A stretch of 64,000 bases of DNA, from the NCBI RefSeq assembly GCF_002234675.1, contig NC_019867.2, positions 29,916,747-29,980,746 on the forward strand. Direction: 5' to 3'. Below the pieces are notes generated by a model, which ran no database searches, was not told the DNA's origin, and worked only from the letters and a program-made list of their open reading frames with translations. Positions 34,694 through 44,400 of the stretch are shown piece by piece (position 1 is the stretch's first letter; each line of letters starts with the position of its first letter). The position numbers were made by a program, and so were the translations under genes. Source of the stretch: Oryzias latipes. Lineage: Eukaryota; Chordata; Actinopteri; Beloniformes; Adrianichthyidae.

Positions 34694-34911
34694 TTAACCC
34701 TTGTGCTATCTTAGGCACTTTACCATTGGGAGTGGGGTCATCTAGACCCACTAGACAGTGCGCTGAACCTTTTTTCTTCAATGATTTGTGATCTTCACTG
34801 GTGTCCATGGATTACATGAAATCTTTCCACCTTTATCCACCTTTGTCATGGTAGGGAGAACACGTCAATGGGAGGGGGGGGGGGGGTCATCTAAGACAGC
34901 ACAAGGGTTAA
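34694..34911. mobile_element. TTAA miniature element (piggyBac-like), full copy
   Basis: Begins TTAACCCTTGTGCTATCTTA and ends in its inverted copy (GCACAAGGGTTAA), giving about 22-bp terminal inverted repeats with one mismatch and TTAA at both edges (34694-34697, 34908-34911). It is 218 bases long with no coding capacity. A related deletion copy is at 29206. Confidence 0.83.
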
Positions 34912-35304
34912 ATGTCAAGCATAGTCAATACATAACAACAGATTTGGGACTTTTTGCACACAATCAGATAGCTTTTCCCTTGAAGACCATAGAACATATA
35001 ATACCTTTTTAACCCTTTTAAACCCTTTTTACTCCCACTGCAGGTCCTCCATAGACTCCAGACCTTGAGGCCTGCAGTTTGACACTCATGCCAAAATAAA
35101 CAGGAAGGAATACAGAAGCATCACAAAAATATATGTATTTATAAATATACACAGAAATGATCACTTCAAATGAATGAAAGACAGAAGACTTTGAATTCAA
35201 CAACTACTTTCGAGACCTGTCATCATTGTCTCATCAAACTCTGAAGACTTACTATCTTTCCGTGTCCATCTCGCTCTCTCTCTCTCCCTGTAATCGCATG
35301 GGCC

Positions 35305-35338
35305 GTGTGTGTGTGTGTGTGTGTGTGGGGGGGGGGGG
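35305..35338. repeat. GT dinucleotide run followed by poly-G
   Basis: Twenty-three bases of GT units pass directly into eleven G residues. A second G-run is at 35455-35469. Confidence 0.9.
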
Positions 35339-35659
35339 TGTCTAGTGATGGGGCCGTGTGACAGCAGATCAGCGTAATTCCTCCCAGCAGATGCGGGCCA
35401 GATTGAATGGATAAAAATGTTCGACGGGAGCTTCTGAACAACAAACGCCTGTCTGGGGGGGGGGGGGGGCGACACATGCATGTGAGGGATTGAGGGGTGG
35501 GGGGTATTTTCCTCTGTGAACAGGCAGTATTAGCAGCAGGACATTTCACCGGCCTCCAAAGAGCTGCTCCCAGCTGCTGAAGTTCTGCCGGCAGAATGGA
35601 GGCAGCCTATAATCTACTCTTCATCAGATCCTGCCGAATGATCCCGAGCGGCCGCAGTG

Positions 35660-35770
35660 AAACACCCAGAGCATCATGGGACGGTGGCTCTCTGCTCCTC
35701 TGCCGGTCTGTCTCTGTTATGTTTTGGAATCGGTTTTCTGTTTGGTTACCTGGTTGCTCGTCCCTCCTCT
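35660..35770 (+). other. Possible orphan exon encoding a membrane helix
   Basis: A frame through this stretch reads GTVALCSSAGLSLLCFGIGF then LFGYLVARPSSAG, a good hydrophobic helix followed by an arginine, and a GT (CTGCAG|GTGTGC) follows. It resembles a signal-anchor exon of type II membrane proteins. No partner exons were found on either side and composition alone can give such frames, so this is weak. Confidence 0.15.
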
Positions 35771-35849
35771 GCAGGTGTGCCTGATGACAGACCAGCGGCT
35801 CATCCTCTTCATCGTGCCCTGATCCTTTCACTCACAGTGGCACCAGGCC

Positions 35850-36262
35850 CAGGTCTGCCCAAAGCCAAGCAGCTTTGTTCTCAGGAAACCTTTCATGAAC
35901 TAACCTCTCAGTGTACTCAGTGTCATCTTCACATTCTGAATCAAAACCAAAGTAAAACTAACAAAGACAAACTGCAGAAATATAGACTTAAGATGATTGG
36001 TCATGAAATGCGTGGGTGGGGTGGGATTATATAAGCTTTCTTCTTCCCACTCCTTTTCAAACAATAAATCAAGCTCTACTTTACTTTAGTTAATTATCTC
36101 TATATCTAATTAAGCAAATGTGATTTAAGTGAATTTTTGGTTTTGTTTTATTTTCTTGCATTTCAATATTTCTGTAATGACCTTGATAAATATGTGTAAT
36201 TTCTTTATTGCTTTGACTACAATGCCTGAAATAAATCAATAATATCAAATCAAAATCAAATT
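35850..36262 (+). repeat. Probable LINE 3' end
   Basis: Includes TTATATAAGCTTTCTTCTTC, CCCACTCCTTTTCAAACA and a tail AATAAATCAATAATATCAAA that repeats ATCAAA. The sequence is familiar as the 3' end of a fish L2-type element, but the assignment is from memory. Confidence 0.45.
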
Positions 36263-36839
36263 ATTGGAGAATATATACACATTTGCACACATAAATAATT
36301 CAATTATAATTACTGTTGGTCATAAACAGACCTGTCAGCTGTTCTGCATAAAGAATACGACACAACCAGACCACTGAATAGTAAGTTTGTCAAAAGGGAT
36401 TTATTTAAATGCTTTAAAGTTAGCTGGAGGAAGCAAACCTCTATGATTTATAATTTCCCACCACAAATACAGATTATTAAAAATATTCACCAGTATTAAT
36501 AAAATCAAATGATAAAGATTAAGTATGCTTACATATTAACTACGTAAGTAGACTTACCGTTACTTCAGAAAGCATTATTTTATTACATCACAGTATTAAA
36601 ATTAGATTAATATTGTTTGTCATTAGAAATAAGACATATGAGAAATTGTTATTACATAATCGCATAGATGATCATCTGGATAGACATTGTAGATGTAATA
36701 GAAGAAGATACAGAAAAAGCATTTGATTGAAAGGATCCAAGCTTCGATGATAAGTGGGAAACGAAGGCAGCAGATATAAATTGTTCATTGAATTGCCTTG
36801 CAATTCTGAGGTCCAAGAAGTGGTCCTACCTTTGGTTCT

Positions 36840-37215
36840 TTGGTGAAGAAGCTGGCTGGATGGGAGTTTTCCAGGTCCTCCTTCAGAGATTGGGTGAGAA
36901 GCTCGGTCACCTGGAGAGACCTCGCAGTAGAGCCACTGGTCCTCCACGTCCAGAGGAGCCAGTTGAGGTGACTCAAGCATCTGGTCCAGACGCCTCTTGG
37001 ACTTCGCGCTGGGGAGGTGTTCCGGGCATGTCCCACTGGGTGGAGGTCCCGGGGAAGACCCATAACACTCTGAAGAGACTATGTCTCTTGGCTGACCTAA
37101 GAACACCTCGGGGTCCCCCCAGAGGAGCTGGACGAAGTGGCCGGAAGGAGGGAAGTCTGGGCATCTTTACTTAGACTGCTGCCCCCGGGATCCGGTTCTG
37201 GATTAGCAGTAGAAG
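36840..37215 (+). mobile_element. RTE/Rex3-like LINE 3' fragment
   Basis: Translating across frame changes gives AVEPLVLHVQRSQLRW, GEVFRACPTG and LGVPPEELDEVAGRREVWAS then LLRLLPP, the recurrent C-terminal end of fish RTE-like elements. It is 5'-truncated and frame-broken. A plus-strand open frame (36788-37174) is an out-of-frame shadow, as is the minus-strand one. Confidence 0.65.
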
Positions 37216-37930
37216 ACGGCTGGCTTTACAGTTGGAATAGAATATAATTAATGAAATGTATTAAAAAATTAATACATATAAATGTAGTTATTTCACAGAG
37301 CAAACATTTTACTTTTCCAAAACTCAAAAGGCATAAGCGGAAGAAAAGAAAAAGGAAACGTTTTTTCTTTCACAAACGTTTTGGTTTTGACTCGAAGAAT
37401 TCTGCTTTTTCAGTAAGCTAAAATCCCCTTTGTCATTTTTATTTACGCTTTTTTTAGTGCCTGTGATTCTTAAAGAGTCTTAGAGGACATGATCTGCAAA
37501 AATAACTAATAGTTCTCAATGGCAGAATTACATATTTCATAAATAATTAGTTCTTTAGTGTGCAAACAGTTATATACTGTCATTTATGTGGATATAGTTC
37601 ATTCTGAAAGGCTTAAGAAAAGAATGATGTAGACGCTTTCAAATGTTTTTATACTTTATAGAAATATTTATTACGTCGCCATGTTCCAATTTTAAAGGTT
37701 AATATATTTCACCTTTGTCTATTATTTATTTAGTCTTCAGATCTGATACAAAGCTGCTCTGAAAAGAAACAAAGTGAGGCAGACAGCACCTCTGACTCAC
37801 TGTAGAGGGCGCTCGTGAGTTCACGTTTGTTAATTAGTGGTTGCTAATAATGCATGTTACTTCCCCCTTCTGTTATAAGATTTGACAATAATCCAAAAGT
37901 GCAAAATGTTAAAATGAAGAAGATAACAAC
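37216..37930. other. A/T-rich intergenic DNA, no gene seen
   Basis: No recognisable frames. A CTCF-like TAGAGGGCGCTC lies at 37803-37814. Confidence 0.35.
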
Positions 37931-37937
37931 TTAAGAA

Positions 37938-38200
37938 TGGTAAATGGTGGATACATATACATATACAGTACTTTACTACCTCCTTAAGAGACCCAACGCT
38001 TTCCAATTTACCCATGAACACACACATTCACACATTGATGCTGGCTCTGCTGTCTAACACTGGTGCCAACGTACAGAACCAATGTGGGGTTCATTGTTTT
38101 GCCCAAAGGACACTTGGGTGAGAAGGGAGGGAATCAAACCTACAATCTTCGGATCAGAGGTTCACCGCTCTACCTCTGCACCTCAGCAGCCACTGTGACA
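37938..38200. repeat. Dispersed repeat, AAATGGTGGATAC/CCCAAAGGACACTTGGG family
   Basis: Recognised by GTAAATGGTGGATACATATA, ACCCATGAACACACACATTC and TTTTGCCCAAAGGACACTTG in order, then GAATCAAACCTACAATC, a widespread fish interspersed sequence. A related shorter copy is at 58458-58570. Confidence 0.55.
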
Positions 38201-38324
38201 CGCCCCTTTTTTAATGACTCCCACTTCAAAAACAAACCATATTTCAAAACTGTTCCCATTAGCAGATTTAATGATGTCAATAACGTTTTTTATTTTCAGG
38301 TATTTGGGTGGAGTTAAAATAAAT

Positions 38325-38765
38325 TATACCATGGTCCGTTTGAATACTCGATTCTGATTGGCTGCTGGGTATGCGTTAAAACCTGATAACCGCACGGTGA
38401 AAAAAGAAGTTCCGGTCGGCTAGCTTAAATGATATGTATCACTGCGCCGGCTTCTGTAAAACAACCTTTTGCTTCATCATCGGGGCAAAAACAAGCGGTA
38501 AGCGATTAACTTTCCCTCTGAATTGATGCTTTATTCAACCCATCGGGACGATCAGCATATATATATCGCCGAATCTTAACTGCAGCGGTGGTGCTGCGCG
38601 ACGCGGACTATATGTTACGTGATGCGGCGCGATGCGCCGCATCACGTAACATATAGTACGCTGTTTATGAGAAAAGTGATACAAATCGGAAAAAAAACCA
38701 AGAATTAAGGACTAAAACCTGGTTAATATGTATTGCTTTTGTAAGTGACCATGGTATAAGCGGGT
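38325..38765. mobile_element. Probable miniature element with a central hairpin
   Basis: Edges TTATACCATGGTC (left) and GACCATGGTATAA (right) are inverted copies about 430 bases apart. A second inverted pair, ACCGCAC/GTGCGGT with TTAAC, lies inside on the left and outside on the right, so the true boundaries may be more complex. A perfect hairpin sits inside at 38608-38656. No coding capacity. Confidence 0.45.
38608..38656. repeat. Perfect inverted repeat (23-bp arms, 3-base loop)
   Basis: Left arm 38608-38630 starts CTATATGTTACGTGATGCGG; the right arm 38634-38656 is its exact reverse complement. The loop is GAT. The stem is stable and GC-rich near the loop (GCGGCGC), and could form a cruciform or an RNA hairpin. 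Confidence 0.95.
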
Positions 38766-39071
38766 TAATGGCCTTCGAAGTGTGCGGTTACTACTTTTTA
38801 ACGCACGCCGTGGAAGCCTGAACCGTCCGACGCGAACATCTTGTTTTCATATAATATTCGGGTTTGGTATTTATATTAGTTTAAGGGTTTAATAACATCA
38901 TGTAATTACACTTTTTTAATTGTTTGAAATGATTTAAATCTCATACAAAATGTTGTCTTCATTACTTTCATTTTTTTAATGTAAATTAGGTTTGTTTATT
39001 TGTTTAAAGTTACACTGATGAATTGTCTAACTGGTTGCATCATTCCTATTTTGTCCTAACAAAAAAGCGTT

Positions 39072-39084
39072 GTTGCCTAGCAAC
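39072..39084. promoter_or_regulatory. RFX-like X-box, copy 1
   Basis: GTTGCCTAGCAAC fits the RFX half-site consensus in inverted arrangement. It lies 296 bases before the PIM-like start codon. With the second copy at 39131 it forms a 16-bp inverted repeat including flanking CATG. Confidence 0.4.
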
Positions 39085-39130
39085 ATGCCCTAATGACTCC
39101 AAGGCATCATCATGTTGGGATTTATGTCAT

Positions 39131-39143
39131 GTTGCTAGGCAAC
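39131..39143. promoter_or_regulatory. RFX-like X-box, copy 2
   Basis: GTTGCTAGGCAAC is the reverse complement of the copy at 39072, 59 bases away. Three GATGTCAC(CAACTGC) words follow at about 39175, 39213 and 39233; they contain a half CRE-like TGTCAC/TGATGTCA. Confidence 0.4.
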
Positions 39144-39379
39144 ATGAAATAAAGCTCAAAGTCAAGACACATTGATGTCACCAACTGCCTGTACCTATGA
39201 CTATACCAACCTGATGTCACCAACTGCTTTATGATGTCACTGCCAACCTAATCCACTTATACACGTGCTAACCCAAGTCAGGTTGACTCCCCTGAGCCTT
39301 CACTGAGAGAGGAAGACCTTCGTAGTCTTTTTAAAGACTGAAATTCTTCTCTTCTCAGTGTTAAAGCTTTTTGAAAACC

Positions 39380-40519
39380 ATGTTTCAAAATCAGGGCAGT
39401 TTTCTTAGGAAAGTCGCTTTCCTTGGAAGCAAACATCAAAATCCTCCATTTCACAGTGACCCACTAAAAGTCATTGTTCAATTTCATGATGATGCTAAAC
39501 TCAAGCAAAGATGCGGCAAAAGGAAAATCTCTGATTATGACAAAGAATCTGTAACACCGACAAAGAAAAGAAGGGAACTTGAGTTTCCTTCCCTAAAGGA
39601 TGAATCTGCATTCTATATTCCTGACCATAACAGAAAGAGAAAAGCAAGCTATCTGGAACAACCGCTGAACAAAAGATTCAGAGGAAACCCAGCTGAAGAA
39701 GACAACCCAAAGCTTAGATTTGAGGCTAAATATGTAGAACTGCATCCACTCGGTGAAGGAGGTTGTGGATCTGTGTTTGCTGGCTATCGCAGATCAGATC
39801 ATTTGGACGTTGCCATCAAACACGTCCCCAATAAATACCAGTACTGCAAACACGTGGATGAAGAGGGAAGACAGTTATCTGGGGAAGTGGCTGTGATGCT
39901 GAAACTCAGGAGTGGAACATCACACTCCGCTGGCAGCAGAGCACCAATCGCCTTGCTAGACTGGTATGTGCTGCCACATGAGCTGATCCTGGTTTTGGAG
40001 AGACCAATGCCAGCCGTGGATCTTCAGACTTACGTTGAAGAGTGTAGACATTGGTTTGGAGAAAAAGAAGCCAAGATGATCCTAAAACAACTAGTAAAAG
40101 CAGCCATTTCCCTTCAGGACAAAAAGATTTTCCACAGAGACATCAAAGTGGAAAACATCTTGATAGACATGAGTTCAGGCGCCCCACAAGTCCGTTTAAT
40201 TGACTTTGGAGTCAGCTGCTTCACAGAGACACATTCAGAATACACCACCTTTTATGGAACAGAGATTCACGCCCCTCCAGAATGGTGGTATGAACACACG
40301 TACAGCGCTAGACCCACAACAGTGTGGCAGCTGGGAATTGTCCTGTTTGAATGCCTCCACAACAAAAACTTCAGTTCAACTAAACTCATGGAGAAAAAGC
40401 TCCAACTCAGGCAAAACCTTTCCAAAGACTGCAAAGACTTTATGAAGCAATGCTTCATCCAAAACCCAAGAAGGCGCCCCAGTCTGGAACAGATTCTGCT
40501 TCACCCTTGGCTCAAGTAA
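39380..40519 (+). CDS. pim-like: PIM-like serine/threonine kinase, single exon
   Basis: Intact 379-residue protein. Residues 1-115 are an unusual extension rich in Lys/Arg (GKRKISDYD, TPTKKRREL, NRKRKAS, NKRFRG) with several nuclear-signal-like clusters. The kinase domain (about 117-379) has the glycine loop LGEGGCGSV (124-132), ATP lysine K147, PIM-type hinge ERPMP (207-211), catalytic loop HRDIKVEN (252-259, D254, N259), DFG (275-277) and APPEW (298-302), followed by WQLGIVLFE. Invariant residues are all present, so activity is predicted. ATG at 39380 has ACC before it; the TTG three codons upstream is not needed. PIM kinases phosphorylate basic-site substrates and promote survival and growth. 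A pyrimidine-rich stretch ending in CAG at 39358 suggests a 5' UTR intron. Multi-exon PIM genes have introns here, so a retrocopy or a fish lineage expansion is likely. Confidence 0.9.
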   Translation: MFQNQGSFLRKVAFLGSKHQNPPFHSDPLKVIVQFHDDAKLKQRCGKRKISDYDKESVTPTKKRRELEFPSLKDESAFYIPDHNRKRKASYLEQPLNKRFRGNPAEEDNPKLRFEAKYVELHPLGEGGCGSVFAGYRRSDHLDVAIKHVPNKYQYCKHVDEEGRQLSGEVAVMLKLRSGTSHSAGSRAPIALLDWYVLPHELILVLERPMPAVDLQTYVEECRHWFGEKEAKMILKQLVKAAISLQDKKIFHRDIKVENILIDMSSGAPQVRLIDFGVSCFTETHSEYTTFYGTEIHAPPEWWYEHTYSARPTTVWQLGIVLFECLHNKNFSSTKLMEKKLQLRQNLSKDCKDFMKQCFIQNPRRRPSLEQILLHPWLK

Positions 40520-40610
40520 AACATTTTTATTTTTTATTTTTGTTTTTTTTGGCTCAAGTACATTTTTTTATTTTTTTATTTTGTTTTTGTTTTTTTTGGC
40601 TCAAGTAAAT
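40507..40610 (+). repeat. Tandem copies of the stop-codon region of the PIM-like gene
   Basis: GGCTCAAGTA, which contains the last codons and stop of the gene, recurs at 40509, 40551 and 40598, each followed by an A/T-rich TTTTTATTTT and poly-T spacer. The spacing is 42 and 47 bases. Only the first copy is in the coding frame. Confidence 0.85.
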
Positions 40611-41683
40611 TCTAGAATCAACTCCTCAGCCCAGAGCCACGTGTGTTCAAGTTACAACAGATACTGTAGAAAAAAAATAGGACTTTGATGCCCAGAAGGA
40701 GGTGATGATGTTACAGCATCATGATAAGATGCCAGACATACTAGAATGTACTTTAGTTATAGTAATTAAAATGTTTAAAAGTAGAAAGGTATAGGAAATA
40801 GAAAAAAACTGTTGTATATAAAGAATGGGAATAAAGTCACTGACAGTACAATGTACTTTAATATTGTACTATAATATTTAATATAGTAAAAGAAAGATAA
40901 ACTAACAAAATAAATTAATGAATATATTATTAACAGAATGGAAATGAGCTCGTCGACATAGTACATCGTACTTCTGTATTATAGTGACAGGTCAGCTAAA
41001 ATTTAGACTAATCCAAAAAAGTCTGGCAACCAGTTCTGGATAAAACTAATCTTTCTTGGGATTGAACTCTGTTCTGTTATGTGAAAAAATAAATAAATAA
41101 ATAAAAAAAACCTGTAATAGCCTTTTGTCACTGGTGATGAAGGTTGATTGGTGATTTTTTCTTTTTTTTCTTTTTTTCTTTTTTTATTATTATTTTATTT
41201 TTGAAACTCCTGCCTGTTTATGTTAAGTTGTGATGTTAAAAAGAAAATATGGGTTTGTAAACATTTTGATGTTCTATTTTTCATGATTGACTGTTTTCAC
41301 TACCCAAAAAAAAAAAAAAAAAAAAAAAAATTAGACTGATCGAAACGAGGCAAAAAAAAATGATGTAAAAAATCTGCAAACACATCATAGTTTTAAATTA
41401 GCGAGCTTTTCCATTCATTAGTGGGTTTTTCTCCGGGTGCTCCGGCTTCCCACACAAAAAAAGTAACTCCGCCAGAGTGTTTTTTTACAAGCACACTGCC
41501 GGTCCCAAGCCCGGATAAAGGAGGAGGGTTGAATTTGTAACTGTAAGAAAACTGAAAGTTAACATGAAAACAATCATTGGTGGTTCTCAACAAGTTGAGG
41601 TTGTTTTGCTAAAAACCCAAAGAGTTGAGGTCACTGCATCCCTGTGAAACAGAAATATCAGAAACAACCAAACTGTTTTTTTT
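40611..41683. other. A/T-rich intergenic DNA after the PIM-like gene
   Basis: No gene seen. A 24-base poly-A run lies at 41307-41330 and poly-T blocks at about 41155-41185. No good polyadenylation signal for the kinase was found nearer than AATAAA at 40829. Confidence 0.4.
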
Positions 41684-41954
41684 TAGAAAGCCCTTCTAAC
41701 TATCACCCTCCTTCCCCCCCTCTCTCTAACGTCCCTCTCTCTTCTTCCCCTCTTTCCTTTTCCGTCCGGTCCAACACCAAAGATTTTCAGACATGATTGA
41801 AATTAATAAAGTTTGGCCTCAATTACAAAAGGGGTTTATTCAGACATACCTTTGGTTTGTCTGAAGTTTAATAACCCCTCTTGTTAAAGTAAAATATGTC
41901 CAACACAAGAGGCCCTCAGCTCTCATCTGTTTGCCCAGCTGTTGGACAGGACAA

Positions 41955-41989
<35 letters not shown>

Positions 41990-42003
41990 GAAAGCCCTTC
42001 TAA
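41684..42003 (+). mobile_element. Short 5'-truncated LINE insertion with polyA tail
   Basis: The element is 41700-41987 and ends in about 28 A residues. It is flanked by the 16-bp duplication TAGAAAGCCCTTCTAA (41684-41699 and 41988-42003). Its body matches the 3' end of the element at 43503-43780 almost base for base. Tail plus target duplication indicate L1-type target-primed insertion. Confidence 0.88.
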
Positions 42004-42037
42004 AGTAATGTCCTTGGACCTGCACACAAATGAACAC

Positions 42038-43797
42038 AAAGAGGTTAGTGCAGCGGCGTTGGATGGGCTGCCCATCTACACCTGGGGCTGGGATCAGCCC
42101 TTCCCTGGCTCTGGGACGGAACCACCCTCTTTTGGCCCCCGGTCGCTCTGGGTGTCATCAGCTTCGGCTGCGGGGTCTGGGATGGGGTGGGGGGCTTGTC
42201 TGCCCTGTCCTGTGGGGGGGGGCGTTCTGGGGGGAGAGGGAGCCCACTATTGGTACGGGACCTTGGGGGTTGATGGGTCGGGCTCTCCGCTGAGGCAATC
42301 AGCGGTTGCCCCGGCTGGTTGGCTGCCTCGGTCCCGTCGAGGCCTGACCAGAGCTCTTCCAGGGCCGGCGCTTCGGGGTGGGGCCGGCAATTTCTGGCTC
42401 CTCTCACTCTGTGTGGGGTGGATGGTGCTGGGCCTGGGGTGTGTATGGGGTCCCTGGGCTGGGGGGGCCTGGCCCCTATGCTGGGGGGGGGGGGGGGGGC
42501 AGCTGCTTGACCACCGGGGGACAGTGTACCAGCTGTCCCTAACTTACCTCCTTCCTCATATAACCTCATATTAGGGTGAGGGGGTGGGGGGTTTAGCCTG
42601 CGATGCCCCTTGGGGGGGGGGCTACTTGGCAGTGGTCCCCCCTCCCATGGTTGCTGCATGGAGTGGGCCCCCCCTCTTTCGGTTTTATTTGCACCTTAGA
42701 CATGTAGGGCCCTTGGTAGGGGGGGTGCTTGGACATCACTGCCAGCAAGCAGCAGATGTCCTCCTAGCACCCTACCCGCCAATTTTAACCGCACCTTAGA
42801 CATTTAGGGCCCCTTGGTGGGGAGGGTGAGGGGACATCACTGTGAGTAATCAGGAGATGTCCCCTCAGTGCCCTACCCGCCAATTTTAACTGCACCCCCC
42901 TTAGTACACACCCCTCCCCCCACAAAATATACATTCCAACACACACACACATGCACACACACACCCTCACAAACACACATACATGCACACACATTTTGCA
43001 AGGAAGGTGGGACCTAGGACCATCTGTCCCCTACCCCTTCCCTGGTGGGGGGTACGGGGCCCTTGGCAACGGCGGCCGTGTCCCCTGGGTGCCGGTTTCC
43101 TGGGCCCGGCGGTGCTCTCTCCGCGCGGGGGGGGTTCACATTACACCTGAGCCGGAGGTGTCCGTGTCCATGGGGGGTGGGTTCTGGTCCTTGCCCTAAG
43201 TGCTGGGCCCCGCCAAATTTCCAACAGTGGCCGAGCCTGGTCGGCCCAAGTTTGCAACACCCCTGGTGGGCCCCCTTTTTCCCCAGGGTGCTCCCCTCCT
43301 GGGCGGGGGCGGCTGGCCCCTGCCTTGCTCCTCCCTGGACCAACCGTGGGCTGGGTGGGTGGCTGCCTGGAGTGCGGAGCGGTTCTCCCTTGGGGGGTCC
43401 TGGCTCGTACCTAGGGTTGGGGCGGGGGGATGCCCAGAATGATAAACAACCAGTAAACATGCTGCTCTATGCTGCTTCATGGTCTTACCCCCCCCCCCCC
43501 TCCTATTATCACCCTCTTACCACCCCCCTCTCTCTAACGTCCCTCTCTCTTCTTCCCTTCTTTCCTTTTCCGTCCGGTCCAACACCAAAGATTTTCAAAC
43601 ATGATTGAAATTAATAAAGTTTGGCCTCAATTACAAAAGGGGTTTATTCAGTCATGCCTTTGGTTTTTCTGAAGATTAATAACCCCTGTTGTTAAAGTAA
43701 AATATGTCCAACACAAGAGGCCCTCAGTTCTCATCTGCCTGCCCAGCTGTTGGACAGGACAAGTTAAAAAAAATAAAAAAAAGAGGTTAGTGCAGCG
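42038..43797 (+). mobile_element. Longer copy of the same polyA LINE family, GC-rich body
   Basis: The element runs from about 42056 to 43781, ending in an A-rich tail, and is flanked by the duplication AGAGGTTAGTGCAGCG (left to 42055, right 43782-43797). The 3' 290 bases are shared with the insertion at 41700. The preceding 1.4 kb is very G-rich, with CTGGG words and G/C runs. The frames there (for example 42045-42659 minus, 43045-43608 plus) look compositional; I recognise no reverse transcriptase, so it may be untranslated region or a chimeric 5' part. Confidence 0.82.
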
Positions 43798-43814
43798 ACT
43801 AGAGATGTCCTGAT

Positions 43815-44225
43815 CTGATCACATGAACATGAGAAGTTGGGTCTGATCATGTAGTTTCAGACTCCCACTGCTCGTCCGAGCTGGAATCTGGATCAGAACT
43901 GACGGTTAGGGTTAGGGGTTAGATACTTCGCCAATTTTTCTTGCAACACTAATATTAGCTTGGGATTGTGAGGGGCTGTAAGCTAGCGGGAGAAGGTGTA
44001 AACAAAGGGATGATGGGATATCAGCGGAGAGTCACTTCTCCACCAACAGGCCCGCCCACATCTCAGAGGTGAATTTCTGGTAAACTCCCTCCCGCTCTGC
44101 AGAAACTATGTCTTAGAAAACGTCACACGTTTTTTGATTTTGGCTAAAAACGGTACAAGTGTAATTAAAAGACCTCTGGGAACGCTTTGACAATAGAAAA
44201 AAATATTATTAGAGGGTGACTTTAA
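43815..44225. mobile_element. Non-autonomous element, family A copy 3
   Basis: Shares GTGTAAACAAAGGGATGATG, GGTGAATTTCTGGTAAACTC and CTGCAGAAACTATGTCTTAG with 23.3-23.4 kb, and AAAAGACCTCTGGGAACGC with 8.8 kb. Family A ends are not clear here. Confidence 0.55.
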
Positions 44226-44237
44226 AGTAGGGTCTTC

Positions 44238-44400
44238 ACTTCAGGGTGACTGAGGGCCGCATTCTGAGATGTTTTCCAACATACTCTGCTCTGGCATGTT
44301 CTAATTGGCTGGACACACCTGAACCAGGTAATCAGCCATGAGTAGGGCAAGACTATCTGGAAATCATAGAGCAACACCAGCCCTCGAGGCCTGGAATGGC
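44238..44400. repeat. Dispersed repeat fragment
   Basis: Contains CATGTTCTAATTGGCTGGAC, CACCTGAACCAGGTAATCAG and ACACCAGCCCTCGAGGCCTG, a familiar fish interspersed sequence of unknown class. No terminal repeats identified. Confidence 0.35.

Noticed and set aside
36672-37106. 144-codon minus-strand frame
   Set aside because: Antisense of an RTE-like LINE end whose plus-strand translation matches the family.
39371-39379. TTG start three codons before the PIM-like ATG
   Set aside because: Non-ATG; the ATG at 39380 has a good context and begins the same frame.
42045-43608. Pro/Gly-rich frames on both strands
   Set aside because: G/C-run composition keeps frames open; no domain motifs and both strands are open together.
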